Origin: Microcebus murinus
Lineage: Eukaryota; Chordata; Mammalia; Primates; Cheirogaleidae
DNA length: 64,000 nt
Direction of reading: 5' to 3'
Assembly: GCF_040939455.1 (NCBI RefSeq)
Contig: NC_134104.1
Span: forward strand, 11,245,501-11,309,500
Shown here: piece by piece, positions 35,578 to 47,640 of the stretch
How the letters are laid out: each line of letters begins with the position of its first letter
Numbering within the stretch: the stretch's first letter is position 1
The notes under the pieces: model-generated
The model's input: the letters and a program-made list of their open reading frames with translations, nothing else
What the model was told of the DNA's origin: nothing
Databases searched by the model: none
Program-made: the position numbers and the translations under genes

Positions 35578-35585
35578 CCCTAGAG

Positions 35586-37125
35586 AACATGACAATCCTG
35601 AATGCTCCAGACTGGTATTGAAGGACAATCCTCCTCTGCTTTATTTCTAAGTGCTGGGTGTGTTTTAAGAACAGGGAGTGTGGTTTTGTCTTCTTCTTAT
35701 GTGGGTGACTGTATGGTGCTCAAGAGTCTAGAACTGAAGTTATGTCCATACCTACTGGAGGAGCAGGAGCAAGTTGCCTGGGAAAGCCACTCCTACGTCT
35801 TTACCTACCTGCAGACTCCGTATGCGTTGGAAAATACCAAAGTTGAAGTAAAGGCAGCGCGTATATTCTATGGGGTGCAGTGTCTTGCCAGACAATAGCA
35901 AGAGTGATTAGAAAGTACAGCTCCCTTTTCATCCGGGATACTAGGCCCACTACTGGGGTTATACATTTGTTTGGAGAAGTGGGGATGCAGCTGGAAGAAT
36001 AGAGGGTGGAGAGCTTATAAAGAGAGTCATAAAAGGCTTTTTGAGCAAGGCAGAGGTAATCAGACTTGACAAAGCAGGCGTGGAAAATCATGGCCGATTC
36101 TGTGACAATATATTGACAATGGCATTGGGCGAGATTAGGAAGCCTGACTCAGAGCAGTCAGCCAGGCTAGCCCCTGTCTTCCAAGGGAGAGGGGGTGGGT
36201 GCTATAAAATTCTTTTGATTCAACACATGTGGATTCAGAATTAATTAACAATAAATGTTAAACACACAAATACATAACAAGCCTTCAAACAAGAGCTGGG
36301 CCTTTGAGAAGTAGCCTCCCTAAATTGCTAAAAACCTTAGCTAAAACCCAAGAATCTGAACGTAGAGCGTTGGCCATTCTTCTCTACAACCGCTAGTGTT
36401 GTGACCTCTTTATTTTATTTGCGAAGGCGCTTTCTCCCCAAGGAATTCCAAGGTTCTTTACAAACTTTAAATTACCCAGGGGAAATGAATCCTCACAAGC
36501 CAGAAAGCAAAATAAAGCACCTCAACCAAAATAAACTCCCTCCACCTCTCTTTCTCCCTCTGTGCCAATCCCCTTACCTAAAATAACCCAGGCCAGCCCT
36601 GCCCACCTGCCCAGGGCCACCTCTGCCAGCCACGGCCTCACTCCTGGGATCAGCTGACCCAACGCAATTGCGAGTGAAGCTTGTACTCTTTAATCAATGG
36701 GGTTTCTTTGGAGAACTCCAGAAAGGTGTTTGTTTGAAAAAAACCTGGCACCTCTTTGCTTTAATAACGACTGCCCTGTGACATCAACCACTTAGAGTTC
36801 AAATCCATTCTGTTCTCAGGGAGTGGTCTGATGAAGGCTTCTAGGCACTGTGGATCTGCTAGGAACACACAGTGTATTTGCGGTTATTGGTCTCTTGGGA
36901 GAAGCAGCCCCCTGAGGATAAGACTCCTGCAGAGAAACCTGACTTTGTCGAGACCAGAGTTGAAGACAGAGGGGCGACCAGGACCCTCGAGCTGGGATCT
37001 GCAAGAGCTGCTATTCCCGGTGTGTTCAAAATTCTGTAACTAGAAATGGAGCAGATTTGCGGATTTCCAGGTTGCCAACGGTGATGCGAGAAGCCCCGGA
37101 ACCCTCTGGGTTTACATCCCACTGG
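35586..37125. other. No gene; repeat-poor, with conserved-looking 36.59-36.80 kb
   Basis: Single-copy-looking DNA. 36660-36790 contains TCF/LEF-like 'ctttaatcaa' and 'gctttaataacg' words. No coding support. Confidence 0.35.
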
Positions 37126-37139
37126 CCAGTAAGGGGCGC
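37126..37139 (+). promoter_or_regulatory. Candidate CTCF core motif
   Basis: 'ccagtaaggggcgc' matches the CTCF core CCASYAGRKGGCRS at 13 of 14 positions. Single-motif evidence. Confidence 0.35.
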
Positions 37140-37609
37140 TGTTGATTGAGGGACTGTGGCTGGTAGATTGGGGGAAAGAAGTGACCAGCAGATGTCCGTG
37201 TTCTTGGTTCCTTGGAGGCTTCCCTCTTTGGGGGCAGCCTCCGTCTGCATTAGAGCTGGGAAACTCAAACGCGTGGCTTCCACCTGGGCAGCACCACTCC
37301 GTTGTGCACTCTCTGAACAGAAACTCGTCCCCACTGCCGTCTGTCCCCCTGCGGTGTCCCCCTCTCGCCCATCAGCTCTCCCTCCTCCCAGACAGCTCGG
37401 AGGGCTCCAGGCCGCCACAGAAGGGATTGCTGTCATCAGATCAGGCTGCAGACTGCAGCTTGCTCCTTCTACTTCCCTTTACTCTTGCCTTCACGTTTAC
37501 TATCCCTGACGACGATTCAATAATCGTGGCTGCATCCCATCCTTTCTTGCACTCACGGTCACTGAAATCTACCAGGCACTGGGCACTCGGTTGTTGACCA
37601 AAGTCCTGA

Positions 37610-37611
<2 letters not shown>
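37140..37611. other. Unassigned GC-moderate sequence
   Basis: Overlapping frames of 117, 136 and 151 codons in different frames and strands, none with a recognisable domain. Confidence 0.4.

Positions 37612-37652
<41 letters not shown>
37612..37652. repeat. (GT)20 microsatellite
   Basis: About 20 uninterrupted GT units. Confidence 0.98.
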
Positions 37653-37653
<1 letters not shown>

Positions 37654-39790
37654 ATGGGAGGGAGATAGAAAAATCATAAAAAGAAAAGAATCTGAAGATA
37701 TTGCATTGCATATTTATCATACCTGTGATGAGATTCTATACATACGTGCACACGCACATAAATACATATCTTTTTAAAAAAAAGAACCAGAACTTCCCCA
37801 GGCCTCATTTAGCCCTGGTTTTACAGGCAGGAGCCGGGGGCACTGTGCCCGAGGGCAGGAGGCTCCTTCCTTGCAGGCGAGGCCTGTGCTCGTGAGAGGG
37901 CACTTAGAGACCCGCTGAAGAAAGGGCCATAGAAGTGCAAATTATTAATAGACATGATTCCAGTGATGCTCACTTAAAACCTCATTGGCAGCAGATGAAA
38001 CACTGGAGGCCTCTTGCCATTTTACTTGGGTTTCTCCTGCTGTTCCCCCTCGACTGAGGACTGCACCAAACATTACATGTTTGAAAACTTAGGATATTTG
38101 CATTTTTGTGTTTTTATGGGTCAAGTGAGGGAACCCTGGTTTGGAGGGAAAGGTGCACTTTCTTGAGCTGGCAGTGAACAAGTTAAATGAATACCGCCCC
38201 TCTTTTCTTCCTTCTTCTTCTTCTTCTTTTTTTGAGGTTATATTTAAAGATAACAGTGTCCCTATTTACATGCAGATTTGGATATCCATTTGCAAAGAAC
38301 AGAGTTATTTCAGATGCTGTATGGGAATCCTTCTTTGTATTTGTATCTTTGGGGGTGGAAAGTCCAGCTGCCTCTTCTAAGATTGCCCATAACTCTTCAG
38401 ATGTCAACAAATCATTGAAAGGTGTCAGAATGAGGGAAATGAAAGATAATTATTCCAGCCGTGGAGAGCTACTTTGAAAGTGAATAGAATCTGTCAGATC
38501 GTCTTTTGAAAACAGCAGTTGGCTGCTTGTCCTGGCCATATTAAATGGATATATCTAGAGCCCAGTGAGGTTGTTTGAGATGGCGGTAATCAGCTTAAGT
38601 TGGTTTTTGGTGGAGGGGAAAAAAAAAAAAGGCACTAGAAACGGGGCAATTACTGAGTTGGCGTGGAACAGCCGCCCTGATATGGTGACGAGGGGATTTC
38701 TATTCAGTTCTTAAAAAAACGGAATCTTGCATTCTTTGTGAATGAATAAAGAGCAAAGTCCATAAGGACTTGGTAATTTCCAGATGGGGTGGGTGTGGGG
38801 TGTCGGGGGTGGGGGTGGCCTTCGAGGGGATCCTTATGGCCGGGGCGAGTGCTCAGCCTCCAGTTCTTCTCTGGAACTGAACCAGGGATCCAAGGCTGGG
38901 TGAGGTGCATGGGGGGGGGGGTGCTTATGGCAAAAATGAAGACTCGTTCAGACTTGGGTCATGTCCTCAAGTGGCAAAGCAACAAGGTGGCAATTTTGGA
39001 TGAAGTTCAGCTTAATGTAAGAAGCCAGAGTCATTCCTGTTTCCCCAATGCCAAAGCTAGATTCTGGGGAACTTGAACTTACTACTTGTGGAAGTAATAT
39101 CAGATCTAATACATTGAGGGACAGGAGAGGCATGCCCTCACTTATCCCAGACCTCAGACGTGGACTTTGGTGCTGTCTCGGAACAAAGCTGTGCCTCAGG
39201 TCTCCAGAAGGATGGCCAACTGCGGAAGAAAGAGGCAGCTTGCACCGGGCCCCAAAGCCAGGCCAGACCGAAGTGCACTATGAAAGAAAATGTTGCGAGC
39301 CCTGTAGTTATTCTGTGAATAATATAACTGGATTTTTATTAAGTTTCTGTGTTAGAAGTGAATCGTTAAAATAGATGACAATTTGCTTACCCCTGTTTCA
39401 GCATTCCCTTGTAATGGCAGGCCCCTGTGGTCCGGGCTGCTGGCTCTGGGGGAACAGGGCAAAGCCGGCTCATAGGTCGTAGGAGCTTGGGCCAGATGGC
39501 TGGGTGGCTTTGCAGTCCAAGGCACGAGTCTCCATGCCTCCTGACCACAGACACTTGTCTGCCACCAAAACAGGAAGAGCTGTCCTGCCCCACCCCTTTT
39601 CTCACAATTGGGGCCAGTGGAGTGGGAGGATGTGGACTGTGCTCTGGTCTGGTGGGGCTGCAGGACTCTGTCGTGCGTGGGGCCAAGCACCAGTGTCCCC
39701 TGCCCTGGCGTTTTTATTTGCAGAAAGATTGCCCCAACAGGCAGCTCTCTTCCAGACAAAGACCCTGCCCACTGCGAGGAAGGAGGGGCT
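37653..39790. other. No gene or clear interspersed repeat
   Basis: Includes a CTT run at 38210-38230, a G-rich stretch at 38785-38820 and a G11 run near 38911 (G-quadruplex potential). 38230-38560 is AT-rich, repeat-free and possibly regulatory. Confidence 0.35.
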
Positions 39791-39840
39791 TGCCCTTCTA
39801 CTGTGTTTTTGCAGGTACCCTGCCCTTCTGCTGTGTTTTT
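39791..39840. repeat. 30-bp tandem duplication, second copy split by an Alu
   Basis: 'tgcccttctactgtgttttt' starts at 39791 and 'tgcccttctgctgtgttttt' at 39821. Unit one continues 'gcagg'. The matching 'gcaga' of unit two lies after the Alu at 40233. Confidence 0.93.
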
Positions 39841-40216
<376 letters not shown>

Positions 40217-40232
40217 CTTCTGCTGTGTTTTT

Positions 40233-41484
40233 GCAGAAATATCTCACCACCTTTAGAGTTTTGGCCAGAGACTATCAACCTCTTGTTGGCCCCGTGACCA
40301 CTGTCACAGCAGAAGCAACTTCTCAGAAGTGCAGGGGCCCGGCACGAGGGTTGTCCTGTTCTCCCTGCTTTGCCAACAGACCGCTCACTGTCCTCTGTCC
40401 TCCTTTTCTATGGGGGTGGGGCAGCACAAAACATGTGGATTCCAACTTAATTCTCTTGCACACATTTCTGAGCCCATGACTGGCTCCGACACATTGGCCT
40501 TATCCCATTAGATATGGGATACGATTGGTTGGCTCATTGGCCCACTTATACATTCATTTGCTTACCTGCCAGGGTGTTTCTCTGGAGGGCTCAGGTTTCA
40601 GAAGGAGGAGCAAAGAGGGCTCTGAGTGCTAGTGCTCCTCCTTGGGAAGGTGAGAGCCCTCTGGGAATTTCTATACTTGGGCTTGGTTTTCACTGGCCAA
40701 GGCTGACATCATCTGGAGTGAGCTAATGCTTTGACGGTGGCTTCCTCATGGTACTGGGCCTTGCTCGAGTGTCCCGAGGCCCTGATTCTATTTGGCCTGG
40801 CCTCTCTCAGCAGTTAGCCCTTTGCCCTTGGGCAAGTCCTTTGCCTTGAATGGCTTCAGGGTAATTTTGAATAATAAAAAAAAAATCCCTTTGCTTTTTC
40901 CCTTTAGTCACAGAAAATACAGCCAAGGTTTCCCCTGGTGAAGCAGTTTGTTCACAGGGCAAATCTGGCCCCTTCTGCTCATTCTCTGGCAAAATGCCAC
41001 CCAGCGATAATTTTCAGAGCCATGGAAATGTGGCCAAGAGTAAGGAATGTGGCCTCAGACTGTCACAAGGGCCCCCATGTGCAAGGCACAGAAGAGCTTC
41101 TACCATTTTTGGGACACACGAGAGGACAGAGCCCAAAGGCAGCTTGTCCACTTGGGTCACTCATCTCTGCTCAGAGGCCAAGAAGGAGCAGACGCCTTCC
41201 ATTAGGAAAAGGGGAGGCAGGAGGGGAGTTCCAGAGCCCTGTCCCAGGCTGGGGAGGGATCAGAGACCCGGTCCACGGGGCACTAACTCTGCACAAGGCA
41301 TAAAGCATGCGTCAATGCCCCCCTCTCTGCTGTAATGACTGCGCATTCCTTCATAGAGGAGAATTTCTGGGGGCCACTTCTCACTTCCTGCCAAGCCCAT
41401 CTCATGAGTTTCACTGATGGATCCATGTATCTGTCCTCAATTTTTCTGATTATTATTATTACTGCAACAAAATAACAACAGCTA
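40233..41484. other. Unassigned sequence
   Basis: No gene or repeat recognised. Two overlapping frames of 113 and 121 codons at 40938-41335 use different frames of the same DNA. Confidence 0.4.
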
Positions 41485-41680
41485 AATTCATGGTGTGTAC
41501 AAGGGTCTGTGTTGAGCGCTTTACATCAACCCTGTGAATTATTATAGACAATACGATTATCCCCATTTTACAGAGAAGGAAACTGGGGCTCAGAGACACC
41601 AAGTAGCAAAGTTTCACAGCCAGTAAGTGGCAGAGCTGACATTGGACCCAAGTCCGGACTCTTGGGCAGTACATTATGGC
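41485..41680 (-). mobile_element. MIR, antisense
   Basis: 'gttgagcgctttacatcaac', 'ccccattttacagagaagga', 'aactggggctcagagaca' and 'cagccagtaagtggcagagc' form a well-preserved inverted MIR. Confidence 0.9.
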
Positions 41681-41767
41681 CTGTCTTGCTGTTGCAGAAT
41701 CAGCAATGGTTAACCACAAATCATTAAAATCCCACAGATGGGGTAAGTCAAACCATCCAGTTCTTCA

Positions 41768-41855
41768 TATCATATTTTTATATTATATTATATTAATATG
41801 TATTTATATTATATTTATAAATAAAAAATATATTTATATATTATATTATATTTTT
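41768..41855. repeat. AT-rich low complexity
   Basis: Almost pure A/T with 'tatatta' repeats. Confidence 0.9.
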
Positions 41856-42279
41856 TAGCCACAGATTTATTATGCCATTGTAAGTCCCTTGGGGAAAGGG
41901 ATTAGTTTTTCTTTTTGGCCGTCATTCCCTCAGCCTTTGGCATTGACCCTTTCTCACAGTGGGCATCCGGGAAGTTTTACCGGTCAACCCTCCCTTCCTT
42001 CTCCCCTATAAAGTTCACGTCCCCTGTGCCAAGGAGCATGGGCAGCCTGACAATGTGACAATGATCAGTTACTGGGAAACGTATTTTTTATTTGTGTTAT
42101 TTTTAAAGTACAAAAGGGTCATATGTTTTTGGTTTTTAAAAATGTAAATACCACCAAAAAGAATGCTGTAGAAATGCAAAGCCTGCTCTTTTCACCTTCT
42201 GGATGGCTTGGCCGGCATTCTCGTAGGAAATTTTATGTGTAGGCAGATACAGTTGTAGACAGAGAGCATGCTACACACA
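41856..42279. other. Unassigned sequence
   Basis: Nothing recognisable beyond AT-richness. Confidence 0.4.
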
Positions 42280-42600
42280 CGCTCCCAGCATTCTTCTTAA
42301 TGGATACACCGTGAGTTATTTACACAGTCCCCTGTTGAGGGACACTGAGCTTATCTCCAGTTTTTCACTTTTGCCAATAATATTATGACCTTCCCCCTTG
42401 TACATATGTTTTTGCACACTTGGAAAGACTAGCTCAGGAGGATATAGTCCCAGAAGTGGGATTTCTGGGTCACAGGATGTAAACATTTTACATATTGGTA
42501 GAGACTGCCGAATTACTCTCCAAAAAGGTAGTTCCAACCCTTATACTGTTGCCATTAACAGTATATGAGAGGATTTGCCCCGCCCTCCCATCCCAAAGGT
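42280..42600 (-). mobile_element. Old L1/HAL1-type fragment, antisense
   Basis: 'gggatttctgggtcacagga', 'ctctccaaaaaggtagttcc' and 'cttgtacatatgtttttgca' are the inverted order of old L1 or HAL1 elements. A 9-bp hairpin at 42542-42565 lies within it. Confidence 0.7.
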
Positions 42601-42700
42601 GTATTTTTAAGTTTAATTGCCTTCGTATATGTCCTTAACTGGACTTCTATTAGGTCCTCGGATACCTAGGCACTGTTTGTTTGCCTGGTTGCCTGTTACC

Positions 42701-42755
42701 CTGGAAGCAGTTTTCCTACTGAAATTCACCAGGATTCCTAGAAATAATGCCACCT
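42701..42755. repeat. Diverged direct repeat, copy 1
   Basis: 'ctggaagcagttttcctact' and the following ~35 bp resemble 43608-43660 in the same orientation. Confidence 0.55.
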
Positions 42756-43607
42756 GTACCATAGCTTTCACATTTAAGCTTTAAAAATAAAAACGAAACA
42801 AAAGAACCTAACAAAACAGAGGTGGAGATTTGTGTGTATGTATTGAATATTTTGCCTTCTACCAAAGGTACAAAGTCTGGAAGTTTTTTCATATGGAAAT
42901 TTCTATTAGCTTTGATATTCTGGGAACATTTTACATTTCTACTGCAAAAGTCTGGAGGAGTTTTTACAGATGGTAATCAAAGCCATGCCATCATGTCCTG
43001 CTAAGTTGATTTACAGACCTGTCACAAAGTTTGGGGGGTAAAGGGCCCAAAACTCAGTTTATAGTTGGTTAAATATGGCATCTATGGTATTTTTACAAAG
43101 AATTATTCCCCAGGTGCTGGGTCCAGATTGTGTCCTCTCAACGAACTGACTCTGAGAAAAATCAGCTTTCATAACCTCAGCCAGACAGCTTCATTTCTAG
43201 AAATCAACATGTTGTAAGGAATTGCAAAGAATTGTTCTTAAATTAATTGCAAGCAATTAAAATCTTGGGATTGATTGGAGCTAACACAAAAGTAAAATAA
43301 ATAAGTCATTTTAGATATCAAGCCGGTACCTATGACTTTACACTTAAGATATGGCAATTGTACTTGCAGCTTCTCCTTTGTTTAAAAAATATGACTGTCA
43401 CAAGAATGACCTAACCTACAATTCTGGCCAGTTTCATGCTGCATGGAGAAAGTTCTATCTCAGAAATAAGATCGAGGACAAGCCAACTAATAGTACAGTT
43501 TTTAATCCAACTTTGACAAATAATTTGGGTTTATGCTAAATATGAATGATAATATTAATGTCACTATTACCAAGAGTCTATGTTTATTGAAATGGGTGAC
43601 TGGTATC
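42756..43607. other. Unassigned AT-rich sequence
   Basis: No gene or named repeat recognised. Confidence 0.4.
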
Positions 43608-43660
43608 CTGGAAGTTGTTTTCCTACCGAAATCCCAGGGGTCACAGAAGCAATGTTACCG
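43608..43660. repeat. Diverged direct repeat, copy 2
   Basis: 'ctggaagttgttttcctacc' and following sequence match copy 1 at about 70-75% by eye. Confidence 0.55.
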
Positions 43661-43674
43661 TTATCTGTAATCTT

Positions 43675-43850
43675 TATTGGCAGAGCTACTGTTTATGAAA
43701 CCCTTACTATACGCCAAGCATGATGCTAAGAATTTCTCACCTATCTTCCAAATATAGTACCTGTAGGAAAGGAAATATCCCTTTTTACAACTGAGTTTAG
43801 GCACGGAGCAGTTCAGAGTTTGTGTGCAATGGTAGAACTGGAAAACATGC
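43675..43850 (-). mobile_element. MIR-like fragment, antisense
   Basis: 'cccttactatacgccaagca', 'tgatgctaagaatttctcac' and 'acaactgagtttaggcacgg' resemble inverted MIR. Confidence 0.55.
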
Positions 43851-45800
43851 ATGGAGGAATTCACCCTCCTCCTTCAGCACGATAGTCTCATCACTGGGCC
43901 ATATGCATCATCGCTTCAGGTGGCTCTGCCTGCAAAATGGCCCAGTGCCTCCTTGCATTCACAAAGCATTTAGAGATCTTATTTTACAAGGCATTCTACG
44001 TGCAAAATAGTTTATGCACAGGGGTGGGTCAGGTTTTCTGTCTCTGAGAAACGAAACGCGGAGGAGCTGGAACAGGTGGAATACTTAAGCCAAGCCAGCT
44101 TTTGGCTCTGCTCTTCATCAAGTCTCAATTTCTGCAATGAAATTTTCCCACCAACCAGTCACACAAATGCCTTGGTCGTGGAGACTGAACTGGGTCTCTT
44201 CCGGGGAATGACACTTCTTCCATTGAAATGGCCCCTTTCTTGGACAGCGTGAGTGTGTGTGTGCGTGTGTGCACTTGTTTGCCTCGTGAAGCAGGCATTC
44301 AGGTGGCTCAAGGCTGCAAGGGACTTGTTCGGCTATTTGTGAAGAAGCTGGCAAACTTGGGCCTTCTCCCTGGCAGGGAGGAGAAAGGGCTGCTTGTTCG
44401 GGAAATATCAGCGAAAAGCCTGGTGCAGGTGGGGCCTCCATCAGTGGAAAGTTGTTGGAAGCAGAGGCTGCAGGTGCTGCCTCTGGAACATGGACGTGTG
44501 CTTCCTGGGCCGGGCGCGGGAGAAAGAGGACTGCCAACCCCCAAATAGAACCGCACTGTTGTCCCAAGGGTGAATGAAAAAGATGTTTCAGTGCTGTGGA
44601 CGGATCTCGATGGTTTGCCACGGAGGACAAAAAGTCTCCTATAAAATTCCATTTACATAGTCCTATCTCACTTGGGCTTTTGGTGACCAGATTCAATTGT
44701 GCTGGTGTCCCCTGTGCAGTATGATATCATAGCTTCAGAGGAAGGCTTTATTTAGAGGTCACACTAGTTTGTCCTGGGGATGTAGTCATTTTTTGTGTCA
44801 CGGACAATGTTTTACTGTGGAGATATGAGCCAGATGGCTCAGCCACTTGCAGTCCGGAGCTAAACAGTGTCTGTATTGTCGGCGAATAAACAGAACCTAT
44901 TGTTCGCTGCTCATGAAACTCTAGTGCCTACCACTGTTTAGAGATGAAGTATTTAATAAATTGTTAGGTCTCGCTTAAATAATCTGTAAAACAACATCTC
45001 AGAAGGATGCGGGCCTCCAAAAATATAAATCTCATGTGATCTTAAAAACAACCACCACCACCGATTTATCCCGCTTCCCTCCCCGCCCCCTCCCAGCTCT
45101 CGAGCCATTCACTCTTACAGTGGCGATGGAGAAGGATCTGATTTTTGTTTCTTTCCCACAGCAATCCATATGCTAATATGATCTGTACCCCTTGTCCTGG
45201 GTGGGGGTGGGAGTCGGGGGGACAACAAGACGCTTGTGCTCGGGTCCCCTCCAACTTTCTCACCCCATCCAGGCCATGGCCACCTATTTGACAACCCGGA
45301 ATGGCACAGTGGAGCCTTACAGCGGGGCGTGTGTGCTGCGGAAATGCGGTTTGGGGATTTGCTTCCTCCCTTCTGCCCGGCATTATTCCTGATGCTCTGA
45401 AGATAAAAGGTGCAGTGTCTGGAGGCCTCTTCTCACACGCTGAATCGGCCTAACTCATGGCAGGAGTCTGCCCAGTTACCCAAACAACACCACCACCAGC
45501 ATGGCACAGCAACCTGGAAGCCCTGCAAAATATTTGTTTCCTTTTGCAGAATGAGTTTAGAGTGTCACTTTCTGAGCATTTACTACTATGTTTGTTTCCT
45601 TCCTTTTTCTTTCTTTTTTTTTTTTTTGTCTTTTCTTTCTCAAGCACGCATCTTGTCTTTCGAAATGAAGCACACTTTCCCATTTAACTTCGCCCAGCTG
45701 TGGCTGGGTATATTGCAATGTCAGAAGTATTCGTTTCCTGCCTTAATTGCAGCCAAAGCCAACCTTGACTGGCAAGGAGAAAGCCACTGACAGGTTTGGG
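43851..45800. other. Repeat-poor block, candidate regulatory DNA
   Basis: No SINE, LINE or LTR recognised apart from simple T-runs near 45614. The 192-codon minus frame (44118-44696) overlaps 106- and 114-codon frames and has no domain. 44640-45060 is AT-rich with SOX-like 'attgt' words and no repeat. Enhancer role is inferred only. Confidence 0.35.
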
Positions 45801-45850
45801 CTGTGTCCAGACCTCCTCAGACTTTCTGTCAGCCAACTGTTTGACAGTAT

Positions 45851-45869
45851 ATGCAAATGCTATGCAAAT
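45851..45869 (+). promoter_or_regulatory. Tandem pair of POU octamer motifs
   Basis: Two perfect ATGCAAAT octamers at 45851-45858 and 45862-45869, same strand, 11 bp apart start to start (about one helical turn). POU (OCT) proteins bind this sequence. Actual binding is unknown. Confidence 0.6.
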
Positions 45870-47499
45870 GCAGGGACACTGGCCGAACACCTGCAGAAAG
45901 TGACCAGCCCCACTCAGGCTTGGCCTCCCCTGTAACTGGGGGTTTTGAAATGCGGCTTGGTCGCTTTCTGTCAGTTTATTATGCATTTGTCAGCAGAACG
46001 TTGGGCTGATAAAAACACTCCTCTTTGTCCTGAAGAGCCGCGGAGCTCCATGTGGAGCTGCAAGTGCCAGGGATAGTGGCATGGCTCCTGGCCAGCCCTT
46101 GTGAATCCTCCCCTCTGTCCCCAGGACCCGAGTGGCGGCAGCATCCGAACCCTTGTGGGCTTGCCCGCGTGGAGGAAGGCCTTCTGTTTCCCTGGGTATA
46201 AAGACGTGGCGTTGCCCGTGGGGCCGCAGAGCGAGAGGCTGGCTCTCCCGAGCAGCTGGAACTTGGTGACTTTGAGGAATCATGTGTCCTGGATTTTAAA
46301 AAGCCAAAGGAAAATCTGCCCAGGCTGTCAGGGAATTGGAAAGGGGGAGAGGGCCTGCCACCTCGAGCGGGAATGGAGTCGCCAGCCACACACCCCCCTC
46401 CAGACTGTGGGAAGACGGCCAGGTGGCGTGACTCCGGCAGCCACTTGCTGCCCGGCCATCTCGGCTCCCATCTGCTCCAGCCTTCGCTGGCTTCCCACAA
46501 CCCCTCTCTTTAAGAGACGCAGGGACCGGCAGTCAGCTGTTATTGGAAAGTTGTGCGTGAGACTGGCGTAGTGTCGAGTTTGGCCTTTTCGAAGGCAAGG
46601 CGGGTGCCCTGACTATCACGGCCCCCGAGACTGTGGACAAGACCTGCATTCTGGGGCCTCCCTCGAGCCAGAGCTGGGGGAGGAGTAAGGCAGGGACACT
46701 GCCGAAAGATGTCCCGCGCAGTCCTTAAACACTGACCGCTAGAACTGGGGAAAGCGTTTTTCATTTTTTTTTGTGCAGCTGGGCTTTGATTCTCCAGAAG
46801 AACAAGTCATTCTGGGAACGGTTGTGCAAAACAGAACTTCTAAATCCCCGGACTCCTTCTACTTACAGATTGGAAGGGGCTTGCAATCTGGTCATCCTCT
46901 TGCATAATTGTGGGTACCTGAATATACACCATGGTGTCCTGGGCATAGATCTAGAACCAACTCTGGCAACATCTGGGGAGTAAGTGGGTAAATTGCTTAT
47001 AATGAACAATTTAGCTGATGTCAGTGTAGACAGCTAATCCAAGTAATTCATACTGCAAAATGGATTTTTTTTGGTCTAAAGAATCATTTTGCCATTCATA
47101 CAACTTAAGTCAATCAAATAATTGCTCACTCTTTCTTGTACATTAAGAGAAATGAAAAGTCATGGTGAACACTCTTGAAATGTTTGACCATCCAGTCTTT
47201 TCCCTCTCTAGAAGGAGAAAGCTTACCTTTGGGCTTTCCCGAAGCTACTGTTTTGGGACCTGGTGGAAAATTTGAGTGCATGGGTTCTAAGCAGGTGTGA
47301 TGGCTCTCCACTGAGACCGGGTGTGTGCAAACATTCCTGAGCAGCCCCTGAGTCCTGGTGCCTCACGAACGGGCATCTGGGCTTCGTAATTGCTGAAAAC
47401 CACGGTATTAAATAGCAGTGCAATGATGGTACCAAGTGCTTGTGCAGCCAGTAGGTTGTCCAATTACTGATTTATTGCAGGGGAAGAAAGAGGGCGAGT
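45870..47499. other. Repeat-poor, GC-richer 46.0-46.7 kb, no gene supported
   Basis: 46020-46620 has many CpG but no clear island. Frames of 173, 156 and 97 codons here conflict with one another and lack domains. Confidence 0.35.
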
Positions 47500-47640
47500 T
47501 AACCACAGAAACGTACATTAGGTGCCTGCTAAGTACCCAGCATTGAGCATCTGCTGTTATGGATAAACTGAGGCACAAAGGCATGGATAAGAGCTTACTT
47601 GGGGTCATGCAGTAGACCAAGGTCATTATTAGCAATAGGA
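47500..47640 (-). mobile_element. MIR fragment, antisense
   Basis: 'taggtgcctgctaagtaccc', 'ataaactgaggcacaaagg' and 'cttggggtcatgcag' are inverted MIR words. Confidence 0.6.

Noticed and set aside
44118..44696. 192-codon minus-strand frame
   Set aside because: Overlapping alternatives in other frames and no family resemblance; chance in stop-poor DNA.
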